Assembly: GCF_047511655.1 (NCBI RefSeq)
Contig: NC_133401.1
Location: 13,052,001-13,116,000, forward strand
Direction of reading: 5' to 3'
DNA length: 64,000 nucleotides
Source of the DNA: Castor canadensis
Taxonomy: Eukaryota > Chordata > Mammalia > Rodentia > Castoridae
The position numbers were made by a program, and so were the translations under genes. Below the pieces are notes generated by a model, which saw only the letters and a list, made by a program, of their open reading frames with translations, was not told the DNA's origin and did not search any database. Numbering within the stretch: the first letter of the stretch is position 1; every line of letters starts with the position of its first letter. This document shows positions 21,280 through 33,973 of this stretch, in pieces.

Positions 21280-22855
21280 TGTCCTTGGTGTTGTTACTGT
21301 CCCTGTACTGTGTGTAATTAAGTATTTTCTAGCTTGTAATAATAACAATGGTAATATTGAGAATGGAAGAGTGAGCTGAGATGGAAAGCAAGAAGTTAAA
21401 GAAAAGGGGAAAACAAATATACAGACAAGAGGGAGAAAGCAGAACAAGGTATCAGACAGGAGAGTTTCAAAGGTATAAACAGGGAGTGTTAGTGTACTAA
21501 TCGACAGTAAGCTGAACAGACAATAGAGAGACAGAGAGAGGATTGAAAATCAAAGATAAAAAAAATAAAAAATAAGTATATGAAAGTAATATCTATTTAT
21601 AAAAATGAATTAAAATAAAATGGAAAATAGGAAATTAAAAAAAAAAAACCAAAAAACTTCCAAGTTTATATGCAATGCAATTTCAGTCTTAATAATTTGG
21701 ATGTCCGTCTTAATCTCCAGTCCTGGAGTTGGTGCCTCAGATGTTGTTCTGTAGTTGTCTCATCAAAGGGGATGCATAAAGTAGAACAAAACTACACTCA
21801 CACACACACAGAAGGAAAAAAAAAAGCCCAAGTGTCCCCAGTTCAAATGCAATACAGTTTCAGTAAGTTTTTCAGCTTGCAGGTGTAATTCGGTTGTTCT
21901 CTCATCAAAGGTAGGGAGAAAAAGAAAAAAAAGCGTCTGGAGGCAGTTCTGAGAGTGGTATCTGCAACTGTGGTTTGCCTGCCTGCTGCTCTCAGCCTGT
22001 AGCTGGAGGCGTTATTTATGCAGATCTCTGGGGTGAGCTTAGCACTCACCTGGTCCCACAGGCTTTGTTTGCTCAGAGTTCTCCTGTGCGGCGGCCTCTG
22101 CTACAGCCTTTCCCCTTTCCAAGCACTGGGAAAGGTGCCACTGCCCCGCGTTGTCAGGCCTGCGTGTTTATTTACAGTTCACGTGGGAAGTGGGTCTTCC
22201 CTCCTCTCACAAGCGTCCCCGCTCCTGGTTGCTGGGCGCGCCCCGCTCCAGCCAGAGCCTCTCCGGCGCGCCTGGCTCGTTTATTTACAGTCCCGGGAAG
22301 GGTTCCCTTCCCCCAATCTTCAGCGCTCAGGGCGCCCCACCCTCTTTCCAGCGTGTCTTAACTGTTCTTATTGCTTAGTACTCAGTTTCTCTTTTTTTCC
22401 CGGGTGGAGGTCAGTCTGTCCAGGGGGCTATGCTGCTCTGGCCCAGGCTTGTCTGTGGGGGAACCGCGGTACCACGAAGCTCACCTGGTCCGCGTCTTCC
22501 CAAGACGTATGGGCGCCGGCCACTGGCGGTCCCGGGGGGCCTCCTCGGTTCTCCGTTTAACGTGAAGTGGAGATTCTCTGCGCCGGCTGGAGATGTGGAG
22601 GGGTCAAAGTTATGCCTTTTCTCGGTGATTATGCCTGCAAAGTGTGTCTCCAGCGTCTCTCCAAGATTTCACTATAGGAGGCTCGCTTTCTGCTTCCTAC
22701 CTCTAGCCGCCATCTTGGAATTCTCAAGCAGTGTCTTTTGATGGGTGAGTTAAGTCCGTTAACATTAAGTGTTAGTACTGATAGGTATGTGGTGATTCCT
22801 GTCATTTAGTTGTCTTAGTTGTTTGAAGGTTTGATTGTGTGTACCTAAGTTGAGG

Positions 22856-24058
22856 TTACTCTCTACTGTCTTGCTTTTTCTTTTCCTGTGGTTTGGTGCT
22901 GCTTGTCTTTTCATGGTTAAGTTGGGTGTCACTTTCTGTGTGCAGGATCCCTTGCAGAATCTTTTGTAATGGTGGCTTTGTGGTCACATATTGTTTTAGT
23001 TTCTGCTTATCATGGAAGACTTTTATTGCTCCATCTATTTTGAATGATAGCTTTGCTGGGTAGAGTATCCTGGGGTTGAAGTTATTTTCATTCAGTGCCC
23101 GGAAGATCTCACCCCACGCTCTTCTTGCTTTTAATGTTTCTGTTGAGAAGTCTGCTGTGATTTTGATGGGTTTACCTTTGTATGTTACTTGTTTTTTCTC
23201 TCTTGCAGCCTTCAATATTCTTTCCTTAGTTTCTGAACTTGTTGTTTTAATGATGATATGTCGTGGAGTAGTTCTATTTTGATCTGGTCTGTTTGGTGTC
23301 CTGGAGGCCTCTTGCATCTGTATGGGAATATCTTTCTCTAGATTTGGGAAATTTTCCATTATTATTTTGTTGAATATATTACGCATTCCCTTCGCTTGCA
23401 CCTCTTCTCCTTCTTCGATGCCCATGATTCTCAAGTTTGGTCTTTTGATGGAGTCGGTGAGTTCTTGCATTTTCTTTTCACAGGTCTTGAGTTGTTTAAT
23501 TAATAGTACTTCGGTTTTTCCTTTAATTACCATTTCATCTTCAAGTTCTGAGATTCTGTCTTCTGTTTGTTCTATTTTGCTGGATTGGCCTTCCGTTTTG
23601 TTTTGCAGTTCTGTTTCGTTCTTTTTTCTGAGGTTTTCCATATCCTGGCTGTTTTCTTCTTTATTGTTGTCTATTTTTGTCCTGAGTTCATTTATCCGTT
23701 TATTCATTGTGTTCTCTGTTTCACTTTGGTTTTTATGCAATGCTTCTATGGTTTCCTTTATTTCTTCTTTTGCTTTTTCAAATTCTCTATTTTTGTTGTC
23801 TTGGAATTTCTTGAGTGTCTCCTGTACATTTTGGTTGACCCTATCCAGTATCATCTCTATAAAATTCTCATTGAGTACTTGTAGTATGTCTTCTTTTAAA
23901 TTATTCTTGTAGGCTTCATTTGGTCCTTTGGCATAGTTTATCTTCATTTTGTTGGAGTCTGGCTCTGAGTTTCTGTTCTCTTCATTCCCCTCTGGTTCCT
24001 GTACTAATTTTTTGCTGTGGGAAAACTGGTTTCCTTGTTTTTTCTGTCTTCCTGTCAT
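22856..24058 (-). CDS. L1 ORF1: L1 ORF1p, unit 9, A/B mosaic, intact
   Basis: Complete ORF1 with the same protein and the same B tract (23,698-23,795) as unit 8. The conversion therefore predates the duplication that made units 8 and 9, or was copied between them. Confidence 0.95.
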   Translation of the reverse strand: MTGRQKKQGNQFSHSKKLVQEPEGNEENRNSEPDSNKMKINYAKGPNEAYKNNLKEDILQVLNENFIEMILDRVNQNVQETLKKFQDNKNREFEKAKEEIKETIEALHKNQSETENTMNKRINELRTKIDNNKEENSQDMENLRKKNETELQNKTEGQSSKIEQTEDRISELEDEMVIKGKTEVLLIKQLKTCEKKMQELTDSIKRPNLRIMGIEEGEEVQAKGMRNIFNKIIMENFPNLEKDIPIQMQEASRTPNRPDQNRTTPRHIIIKTTSSETKERILKAAREKKQVTYKGKPIKITADFSTETLKARRAWGEIFRALNENNFNPRILYPAKLSFKIDGAIKVFHDKQKLKQYVTTKPPLQKILQGILHTESDTQLNHEKTSSTKPQEKKKQDSRE

Positions 24059-25634
24059 TGTCCTTGGTGTTGTTACTGTCCCTGTACTGTGTGTAATTAA
24101 GTATTTTCTAGCTTGTAATAATAACAATGGTAATATTGAGAATGGAAGAGTGAGCTGAGATGGAAAGCAAGAAGTTAAAGAAAAGGGGAAAACAAATATA
24201 CAGACAAGAGGGAGAAAGCAGAACAAGGTATCAGACAGGAGAGTTTCAAAGGTATAAACAGGGAGTGTTAGTGTACTAATCGACAGTAAGCTGAACAGAC
24301 AATAGAGAGACAGAGAGAGGATTGAAAATCAAAGATAAAAAAAATAAAAAATAAGTATATGAAAGTAATATCTATTTATAAAAATGAATTAAAATAAAAT
24401 GGAAAATAGGAAATTAAAAAAAAAAAACCAAAAAACTTCCAAGTTTATATGCAATGCAATTTCAGTCTTAATAATTTGGATGTCCGTCTTAATCTCCAGT
24501 CCTGGAGTTGGTGCCTCAGATGTTGTTCTGTAGTTGTCTCATCAAAGGGGATGCATAAAGTAGAACAAAACTACACTCACACACACACAGAAGGAAAAAA
24601 AAAAGCCCAAGTGTCCCCAGTTCAAATGCAATACAGTTTCAGTAAGTTTTTCAGCTTGCAGGTGTAATTCGGTTGTTCTCTCATCAAAGGTAGGGAGAAA
24701 AAGAAAAAAAAGCGTCTGGAGGCAGTTCTGAGAGTGGTATCTGCAACTGTGGTTTGCCTGCCTGCTGCTCTCAGCCTGTAGCTGGAGGCGTTATTTATGC
24801 AGATCTCTGGGGTGAGCTTAGCACTCACCTGGTCCCACAGGCTTTGTTTGCTCAGAGTTCTCCTGTGCGGCGGCCTCTGCTACAGCCTTTCCCCTTTCCA
24901 AGCACTGGGAAAGGTGCCACTGCCCCGCGTTGTCAGGCCTGCGTGTTTATTTACAGTTCACGTGGGAAGTGGGTCTTCCCTCCTCTCACAAGCGTCCCCG
25001 CTCCTGGTTGCTGGGCGCGCCCCGCTCCAGCCAGAGCCTCTCCGGCGCGCCTGGCTCGTTTATTTACAGTCCCGGGAAGGGTTCCCTTCCCCCAATCTTC
25101 AGCGCTCAGGGCGCCCCACCCTCTTTCCAGCGTGTCTTAACTGTTCTTATTGCTTAGTACTCAGTTTCTCTTTTTTTCCCGGGTGGAGGTCAGTCTGTCC
25201 AGGGGGCTATGCTGCTCTGGCCCAGGCTTGTCTGTGGGGGAACCGCGGTACCACGAAGCTCACCTGGTCCGCGTCTTCCCAAGACGTATGGGCGCCGGCC
25301 ACTGGCGGTCCCGGGGGGCCTCCTCGGTTCTCCGTTTAACGTGAAGTGGAGATTCTCTGCGCCGGCTGGAGATGTGGAGGGGTCAAAGTTATGCCTTTTC
25401 TCGGTGATTATGCCTGCAAAGTGTGTCTCCAGCGTCTCTCCAAGATTTCACTATAGGAGGCTCGCTTTCTGCTTCCTACCTCTAGCCGCCATCTTGGAAT
25501 TCTCAAGCAGTGTCTTTTGATGGGTGAGTTAAGTCCGTTAACATTAAGTGTTAGTACTGATAGGTATGTGGTGATTCCTGTCATTTAGTTGTCTTAGTTG
25601 TTTGAAGGTTTGATTGTGTGTACCTAAGTTGAGG

Positions 25635-26837
25635 TTACTCTCTACTGTCTTGCTTTTTCTTTTCCTGTGGTTTGGTGCTGCTTGTCTTTTCATGGTTAAG
25701 TTGGGTGTCACTTTCTGTGTGCAGGATCCCTTGCAGAATCTTTTGTAATGGTGGCTTTGTGGTCACATATTGTTTTAGTTTCTGCTTATCATGGAAGACT
25801 TTTATTGCTCCATCTATTTTGAATGATAGCTTTGCTGGGTAGAGTATCCTGGGGTTGAAGTTATTTTCATTCAGTGCCCGGAAGATCTCACCCCACGCTC
25901 TTCTTGCTTTTAATGTTTCTGTTGAGAAGTCTGCTGTGATTTTGATGGGTTTACCTTTGTATGTTACTTGTTTTTTCTCTCTTGCAGCCTTCAATATTCT
26001 TTCCTTAGTTTCTGAACTTGTTGTTTTAATGATGATATGTCGTGGAGTAGTTCTATTTTGATCTGGTCTGTTTGGTGTCCTGGAGGCCTCTTGCATCTGT
26101 ATGGGAATATCTTTCTCTAGATTTGGGAAATTTTCCATTATCATTTTGTTGAATATATTACGCATTCCCTTCGCTTGCACCTCTTCTCCTTCTTCGATGC
26201 CCATGATTCTCAAGTTTGGTCTTTTGATGGAGTCGGTGAGTTCTTGCATTTTCTTTTCACAGGTCTTGAGTTGTTTAATTAATAGTACTTCGGTTTTTCC
26301 TTTAATTACCATTTCATCTTCAAGTTCTGAGATTCTGTCTTCTGTTTGTTCTATTTTGCTGGATTGGCCTTCCGTTTTGTTTTGCAGTTCTGTTTCGTTC
26401 TTTTTTCTGAGGTTTTCCATATCCTGGCTGTTTTCTTCTTTATTGTTGTCTATTTTTGTCCTGAGTTCATTTATCCATTTATTCATTGTGTTCTCTCTTT
26501 CACTTTGGTGTTTATACAGTGCTTCTATGGTTTCCTTTATTTCTTCTTTTGCTTTTTCAAATTCTCTATTGTTATTGTCTTGGAATTTCTTGAGTGTCTC
26601 CTGTACATTTTGGTTGACCCTATCCAGTATCATCTCTATAAAATTCTCATTGAGTACTTGTAGTATGTCTTCTTTTAAATTATTCTTGTAGGCTTCATTT
26701 GGTCCTTTGGCATAGTTTATCTTCATTTTGTTGGAGTCTGGCTCTGAGTTTCTGTTCTCTTCATTCCCCTCTGGTTCCTGTACTAATTTTTTGCTGTGGG
26801 AAAACTGGTTTCCTTGTTTTTTCTGTCTTCCTGTCAT
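25635..26837 (-). CDS. L1 ORF1: L1 ORF1p, unit 10, haplotype A, intact
   Basis: Complete ORF1 with Asn89 and Met232, shared with units 11 and 12. A private A-to-T change (GTTGTTTCTG near 26,853) lies upstream of the start codon and does not alter ORF1p. Confidence 0.95.
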   Translation of the reverse strand: MTGRQKKQGNQFSHSKKLVQEPEGNEENRNSEPDSNKMKINYAKGPNEAYKNNLKEDILQVLNENFIEMILDRVNQNVQETLKKFQDNNNREFEKAKEEIKETIEALYKHQSERENTMNKWINELRTKIDNNKEENSQDMENLRKKNETELQNKTEGQSSKIEQTEDRISELEDEMVIKGKTEVLLIKQLKTCEKKMQELTDSIKRPNLRIMGIEEGEEVQAKGMRNIFNKMIMENFPNLEKDIPIQMQEASRTPNRPDQNRTTPRHIIIKTTSSETKERILKAAREKKQVTYKGKPIKITADFSTETLKARRAWGEIFRALNENNFNPRILYPAKLSFKIDGAIKVFHDKQKLKQYVTTKPPLQKILQGILHTESDTQLNHEKTSSTKPQEKKKQDSRE

Positions 26838-28414
26838 TGTCCTTGGTGTTGTTTCTGTCCCTGTACTGTGTGTAATTAAGTATTTTCTAGCTTGTAATAA
26901 TAACAATGGTAATATTGAGAATGGAAGAGTGAGCTGAGATGGAAAGCAAGAAGTTAAAGAAAAGGGGAAAACAAATATACAGACAAGAGGGAGAAAGCAG
27001 AACAAGGTATCAGACAGGAGAGTTTCAAAGGTATAAACAGGGAGTGTTAGTGTACTAATCGACAGTAAGCTGAACAGACAATAGAGAGACAGAGAGAGGA
27101 TTGAAAATCAAAGATAAAAAAAATAAAAAATAAGTATATGAAAGTAATATCTATTTATAAAAATGAATTAAAATGAAATGGAAAATAGGAAATTAAAAAA
27201 AAAAAACCAAAAAACTTCCAAGTTTATATGCAATGCAATTTCAGTCTTAATAATTTGGATGTCCGTCTTAATCTCCAGTCCTGGAGTTGGTGCCTCAGAT
27301 GTTGTTCTGTAGTTGTCTCATCAAAGGGGATGCATAAAGTAGAACAAAACTACACTCACACACACACAGAAGGAAAAAAAAAAAGCCCAAGTGTCCCCAG
27401 TTCAAATGCAATACAGTTTCAGTAAGTTTTTCAGCTTGCAGGTGTAATTCGGTTGTTCTCTCATCAAAGGTAGGGAGAAAAAGAAAAAAAAGCGTCTGGA
27501 GGCAGTTCTGAGAGTGGTATCTGCAACTGTGGTTTGCCTGCCTGCTGCTCTCAGCCTGTAGCTGGAGGCGTTATTTATGCAGATCTCTGGGGTGAGCTTA
27601 GCACTCACCTGGTCCCACAGGCTTTGTTTGCTCAGAGTTCTCCTGTGCGGCGGCCTCTGCTACAGCCTTTCCCCTTTCCAAGCACTGGGAAAGGTGCCAC
27701 TGCCCCGCGTTGTCAGGCCTGCGTGTTTATTTACAGTTCACGTGGGAAGTGGGTCTTCCCTCCTCTCACAAGCGTCCCCGCTCCTGGTTGCTGGGCGCGC
27801 CCCGCTCCAGCCAGAGCCTCTCCGGCGCGCCTGGCTCGTTTATTTACAGTCCCGGGAAGGGTTCCCTTCCCCCAATCTTCAGCGCTCAGGGCGCCCCACC
27901 CTCTTTCCAGCGTGTCTTAACTGTTCTTATTGCTTAGTACTCAGTTTCTCTTTTTTTCCCGGGTGGAGGTCAGTCTGTCCAGGGGGCTATGCTGCTCTGG
28001 CCCAGGCTTGTCTGTGGGGGAACCGCGGTACCACGAAGCTCACCTGGTCCGCGTCTTCCCAAGACGTATGGGCGCCGGCCACTGGCGGTCCCGGGGGGCC
28101 TCCTCGGTTCTCCGTTTAACGTGAAGTGGAGATTCTCTGCGCCGGCTGGAGATGTGGAGGGGTCAAAGTTATGCCTTTTCTCGGTGATTATGCCTGCAAA
28201 GTGTGTCTCCAGCGTCTCTCCAAGATTTCACTATAGGAGGCTCGCTTTCTGCTTCCTACCTCTAGCCGCCATCTTGGAATTCTCAAGCAGTGTCTTTTGA
28301 TGGGTGAGTTAAGTCCGTTAACATTAAGTGTTAGTACTGATAGGTATGTGGTGATTCCTGTCATTTAGTTGTCTTAGTTGTTTGAAGGTTTGATTGTGTG
28401 TACCTAAGTTGAGG

Positions 28415-29617
28415 TTACTCTCTACTGTCTTGCTTTTTCTTTTCCTGTGGTTTGGTGCTGCTTGTCTTTTCATGGTTAAGTTGGGTGTCACTTTCTGTGT
28501 GCAGGATCCCTTGCAGAATCTTTTGTAATGGTGGCTTTGTGGTCACATATTGTTTTAGTTTCTGCTTATCATGGAAGACTTTTATTGCTCCATCTATTTT
28601 GAATGATAGCTTTGCTGGGTAGAGTATCCTGGGGTTGAAGTTATTTTCATTCAGTGCCCGGAAGATCTCACCCCACGCTCTTCTTGCTTTTAATGTTTCT
28701 GTTGAGAAGTCTGCTGTGATTTTGATGGGTTTACCTTTGTATGTTACTTGTTTTTTCTCTCTTGCAGCCTTCAATATTCTTTCCTTAGTTTCTGAACTTG
28801 TTGTTTTAATGATGATATGTCGTGGAGTAGTTCTATTTTGATCTGGTCTGTTTGGTGTCCTGGAGGCCTCTTGCATCTGTATGGGAATATCTTTCTCTAG
28901 ATTTGGGAAATTTTCCATTATCATTTTGTTGAATATATTACGCATTCCCTTCGCTTGCACCTCTTCTCCTTCTTCGATGCCCATGATTCTCAAGTTTGGT
29001 CTTTTGATGGAGTCGGTGAGTTCTTGCATTTTCTTTTCACAGGTCTTGAGTTGTTTAATTAATAGTACTTCGGTTTTTCCTTTAATTACCATTTCATCTT
29101 CAAGTTCTGAGATTCTGTCTTCTGTTTGTTCTATTTTGCTGGATTGGCCTTCCGTTTTGTTTTGCAGTTCTGTTTCGTTCTTTTTTCTGAGGTTTTCCAT
29201 ATCCTGGCTGTTTTCTTCTTTATTGTTGTCTATTTTTGTCCTGAGTTCATTTATCCATTTATTCATTGTGTTCTCTCTTTCACTTTGGTGTTTATACAGT
29301 GCTTCTATGGTTTCCTTTATTTCTTCTTTTGCTTTTTCAAATTCTCTATTGTTATTGTCTTGGAATTTCTTGAGTGTCTCCTGTACATTTTGGTTGACCC
29401 TATCCAGTATCATCTCTATAAAATTCTCATTGAGTACTTGTAGTATGTCTTCTTTTAAATTATTCTTGTAGGCTTCATTTGGTCCTTTGGCATAGTTTAT
29501 CTTCATTTTGTTGGAGTCTGGCTCTGAGTTTCTGTTCTCTTCATTCCCCTCTGGTTCCTGTACTAATTTTTTGCTGTGGGAAAACTGGTTTCCTTGTTTT
29601 TTCTGTCTTCCTGTCAT
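28415..29617 (-). CDS. L1 ORF1: L1 ORF1p, unit 11, haplotype A, intact
   Basis: Complete ORF1 with Asn89 and Met232. A private A-to-C change lies in the 5' UTR (ATAAACCGGG, ~29,819), creating a new CpG. Confidence 0.95.
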   Translation of the reverse strand: MTGRQKKQGNQFSHSKKLVQEPEGNEENRNSEPDSNKMKINYAKGPNEAYKNNLKEDILQVLNENFIEMILDRVNQNVQETLKKFQDNNNREFEKAKEEIKETIEALYKHQSERENTMNKWINELRTKIDNNKEENSQDMENLRKKNETELQNKTEGQSSKIEQTEDRISELEDEMVIKGKTEVLLIKQLKTCEKKMQELTDSIKRPNLRIMGIEEGEEVQAKGMRNIFNKMIMENFPNLEKDIPIQMQEASRTPNRPDQNRTTPRHIIIKTTSSETKERILKAAREKKQVTYKGKPIKITADFSTETLKARRAWGEIFRALNENNFNPRILYPAKLSFKIDGAIKVFHDKQKLKQYVTTKPPLQKILQGILHTESDTQLNHEKTSSTKPQEKKKQDSRE

Positions 29618-31193
29618 TGTCCTTGGTGTTGTTACTGTCCCTGTACTGTGTGTAATTAAGTATTTTCTAGCTTGTAATAATAACAATGGTAATATTGAGA
29701 ATGGAAGAGTGAGCTGAGATGGAAAGCAAGAAGTTAAAGAAAAGGGGAAAACAAATATACAGACAAGAGGGAGAAAGCAGAACAAGGTATCAGACAGGAG
29801 AGTTTCAAAGGTATAAACCGGGAGTGTTAGTGTACTAATCGACAGTAAGCTGAACAGACAATAGAGAGACAGAGAGAGGATTGAAAATCAAAGATAAAAA
29901 AAATAAAAAATAAGTATATGAAAGTAATATCTATTTATAAAAATGAATTAAAATAAAATGGAAAATAGGAAATTAAAAAAAAAAACCAAAAAACTTCCAA
30001 GTTTATATGCAATGCAATTTCAGTCTTAATAATTTGGATGTCCGTCTTAATCTCCAGTCCTGGAGTTGGTGCCTCAGATGTTGTTCTGTAGTTGTCTCAT
30101 CAAAGGGGATGCATAAAGTAGAACAAAACTACACTCACACACACACAGAAGGAAAAAAAAAAAGCCCAAGTGTCCCCAGTTCAAATGCAATACAGTTTCA
30201 GTAAGTTTTTCAGCTTGCAGGTGTAATTCGGTTGTTCTCTCATCAAAGGTAGGGAGAAAAAGAAAAAAAAGCGTCTGGAGGCAGTTCTGAGAGTGGTATC
30301 TGCAACTGTGGTTTGCCTGCCTGCTGCTCTCAGCCTGTAGCTGGAGGCGTTATTTATGCAGATCTCTGGGGTGAGCTTAGCACTCACCTGGTCCCACAGG
30401 CTTTGTTTGCTCAGAGTTCTCCTGTGCGGCGGCCTCTGCTACAGCCTTTCCCCTTTCCAAGCACTGGGAAAGGTGCCACTGCCCCGCGTTGTCAGGCCTG
30501 CGTGTTTATTTACAGTTCACGTGGGAAGTGGGTCTTCCCTCCTCTCACAAGCGTCCCCGCTCCTGGTTGCTGGGCGCGCCCCGCTCCAGCCAGAGCCTCT
30601 CCGGCGCGCCTGGCTCGTTTATTTACAGTCCCGGGAAGGGTTCCCTTCCCCCAATCTTCAGCGCTCAGGGCGCCCCACCCTCTTTCCAGCGTGTCTTAAC
30701 TGTTCTTATTGCTTAGTACTCAGTTTCTCTTTTTTTCCCGGGTGGAGGTCAGTCTGTCCAGGGGGCTATGCTGCTCTGGCCCAGGCTTGTCTGTGGGGGA
30801 ACCGCGGTACCACGAAGCTCACCTGGTCCGCGTCTTCCCAAGACGTATGGGCGCCGGCCACTGGCGGTCCCGGGGGGCCTCCTCGGTTCTCCGTTTAACG
30901 TGAAGTGGAGATTCTCTGCGCCGGCTGGAGATGTGGAGGGGTCAAAGTTATGCCTTTTCTCGGTGATTATGCCTGCAAAGTGTGTCTCCAGCGTCTCTCC
31001 AAGATTTCACTATAGGAGGCTCGCTTTCTGCTTCCTACCTCTAGCCGCCATCTTGGAATTCTCAAGCAGTGTCTTTTGATGGGTGAGTTAAGTCCGTTAA
31101 CATTAAGTGTTAGTACTGATAGGTATGTGGTGATTCCTGTCATTTAGTTGTCTTAGTTGTTTGAAGGTTTGATTGTGTGTACCTAAGTTGAGG

Positions 31194-32396
31194 TTACTCT
31201 CTACTGTCTTGCTTTTTCTTTTCCTGTGGTTTGGTGCTGCTTGTCTTTTCATGGTTAAGTTGGGTGTCACTTTCTGTGTGCAGGATCCCTTGCAGAATCT
31301 TTTGTAATGGTGGCTTTGTGGTCACATATTGTTTTAGTTTCTGCTTATCATGGAAGACTTTTATTGCTCCATCTATTTTGAATGATAGCTTTGCTGGGTA
31401 GAGTATCCTGGGGTTGAAGTTATTTTCATTCAGTGCCCGGAAGATCTCACCCCACGCTCTTCTTGCTTTTAATGTTTCTGTTGAGAAGTCTGCTGTGATT
31501 TTGATGGGTTTACCTTTGTATGTTACTTGTTTTTTCTCTCTTGCAGCCTTCAATATTCTTTCCTTAGTTTCTGAACTTGTTGTTTTAATGATGATATGTC
31601 GTGGAGTAGTTCTATTTTGATCTGGTCTGTTTGGTGTCCTGGAGGCCTCTTGCATCTGTATGGGAATATCTTTCTCTAGATTTGGGAAATTTTCCATTAT
31701 CATTTTGTTGAATATATTACGCATTCCCTTCGCTTGCACCTCTTCTCCTTCTTCGATGCCCATGATTCTCAAGTTTGGTCTTTTGATGGAGTCGGTGAGT
31801 TCTTGCATTTTCTTTTCACAGGTCTTGAGTTGTTTAATTAATAGTACTTCGGTTTTTCCTTTAATTACCATTTCATCTTCAAGTTCTGAGATTCTGTCTT
31901 CTGTTTGTTCTATTTTGCTGGATTGGCCTTCCGTTTTGTTTTGCAGTTCTGTTTCGTTCTTTTTTCTGAGGTTTTCCATATCCTGGCTGTTTTCTTCTTT
32001 ATTGTTGTCTATTTTTGTCCTGAGTTCATTTATCCATTTATTCATTGTGTTCTCTCTTTCACTTTGGTGTTTATACAGTGCTTCTATGGTTTCCTTTATT
32101 TCTTCTTTTGCTTTTTCAAATTCTCTATTGTTATTGTCTTGGAATTTCTTGAGTGTCTCCTGTACATTTTGGTTGACCCTATCCAGTATCATCTCTATAA
32201 AATTCTCATTGAGTACTTGTAGTATGTCTTCTTTTAAATTATTCTTGTAGGCTTCATTTGGTCCTTTGGCATAGTTTATCTTCATTTTGTTGGAGTCTGG
32301 CTCTGAGTTTCTGTTCTCTTCATTCCCCTCTGGTTCCTGTACTAATTTTTTGCTGTGGGAAAACTGGTTTCCTTGTTTTTTCTGTCTTCCTGTCAT
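31194..32396 (-). CDS. L1 ORF1: L1 ORF1p, unit 12, haplotype A, intact
   Basis: Complete ORF1 with Asn89 and Met232, last of the run of three Met232 units (10-12). Confidence 0.95.
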   Translation of the reverse strand: MTGRQKKQGNQFSHSKKLVQEPEGNEENRNSEPDSNKMKINYAKGPNEAYKNNLKEDILQVLNENFIEMILDRVNQNVQETLKKFQDNNNREFEKAKEEIKETIEALYKHQSERENTMNKWINELRTKIDNNKEENSQDMENLRKKNETELQNKTEGQSSKIEQTEDRISELEDEMVIKGKTEVLLIKQLKTCEKKMQELTDSIKRPNLRIMGIEEGEEVQAKGMRNIFNKMIMENFPNLEKDIPIQMQEASRTPNRPDQNRTTPRHIIIKTTSSETKERILKAAREKKQVTYKGKPIKITADFSTETLKARRAWGEIFRALNENNFNPRILYPAKLSFKIDGAIKVFHDKQKLKQYVTTKPPLQKILQGILHTESDTQLNHEKTSSTKPQEKKKQDSRE

Positions 32397-33973
32397 TGTC
32401 CTTGGTGTTGTTACTGTCCCTGTACTGTGTGTAATTAAGTATTTTCTAGCTTGTAATAATAACAATGGTAATATTGAGAATGGAAGAGTGAGCTGAGATG
32501 GAAAGCAAGAAGTTAAAGAAAAGGGGAAAACAAATATACAGACAAGAGGGAGAAAGCAGAACAAGGTATCAGACAGGAGAGTTTCAAAGGTATAAACAGG
32601 GAGTGTTAGTGTACTAATCGACAGTAAGCTGAACAGACAATAGAGAGACAGAGAGAGGATTGAAAATCAAAGATAAAAAAAATAAAAAATAAGTATATGA
32701 AAGTAATATCTATTTATAAAAATGAATTAAAATAAAATGGAAAATAGGAAATTAAAAAAAAAAAACCAAAAAACTTCCAAGTTTATATGCAATGCAATTT
32801 CAGTCTTAATAATTTGGATGTCCGTCTTAATCTCCAGTCCTGGAGTTGGTGCCTCAGATGTTGTTCTGTAGTTGTCTCATCAAAGGGGATGCATAAAGTA
32901 GAACAAAACTACACTCACACACACACAGAAGGAAAAAAAAAAAGCCCAAGTGTCCCCAGTTCAAATGCAATACAGTTTCAGTAAGTTTTTCAGCTTGCAG
33001 GTGTAATTCGGTTGTTCTCTCATCAAAGGTAGGGAGAAAAAGAAAAAAAAGCGTCTGGAGGCAGTTCTGAGAGTGGTATCTGCAACTGTGGTTTGCCTGC
33101 CTGCTGCTCTCAGCCTGTAGCTGGAGGCGTTATTTATGCAGATCTCTGGGGTGAGCTTAGCACTCACCTGGTCCCACAGGCTTTGTTTGCTCAGAGTTCT
33201 CCTGTGCGGCGGCCTCTGCTACAGCCTTTCCCCTTTCCAAGCACTGGGAAAGGTGCCACTGCCCCGCGTTGTCAGGCCTGCGTGTTTATTTACAGTTCAC
33301 GTGGGAAGTGGGTCTTCCCTCCTCTCACAAGCGTCCCCGCTCCTGGTTGCTGGGCGCGCCCCGCTCCAGCCAGAGCCTCTCCGGCGCGCCTGGCTCGTTT
33401 ATTTACAGTCCCGGGAAGGGTTCCCTTCCCCCAATCTTCAGCGCTCAGGGCGCCCCACCCTCTTTCCAGCGTGTCTTAACTGTTCTTATTGCTTAGTACT
33501 CAGTTTCTCTTTTTTTCCCGGGTGGAGGTCAGTCTGTCCAGGGGGCTATGCTGCTCTGGCCCAGGCTTGTCTGTGGGGGAACCGCGGTACCACGAAGCTC
33601 ACCTGGTCCGCGTCTTCCCAAGACGTATGGGCGCCGGCCACTGGCGGTCCCGGGGGGCCTCCTCGGTTCTCCGTTTAACGTGAAGTGGAGATTCTCTGCG
33701 CCGGCTGGAGATGTGGAGGGGTCAAAGTTATGCCTTTTCTCGGTGATTATGCCTGCAAAGTGTGTCTCCAGCGTCTCTCCAAGATTTCACTATAGGAGGC
33801 TCGCTTTCTGCTTCCTACCTCTAGCCGCCATCTTGGAATTCTCAAGCAGTGTCTTTTGATGGGTGAGTTAAGTCCGTTAACATTAAGTGTTAGTACTGAT
33901 AGGTATGTGGTGATTCCTGTCATTTAGTTGTCTTAGTTGTTTGAAGGTTTGATTGTGTGTACCTAAGTTGAGG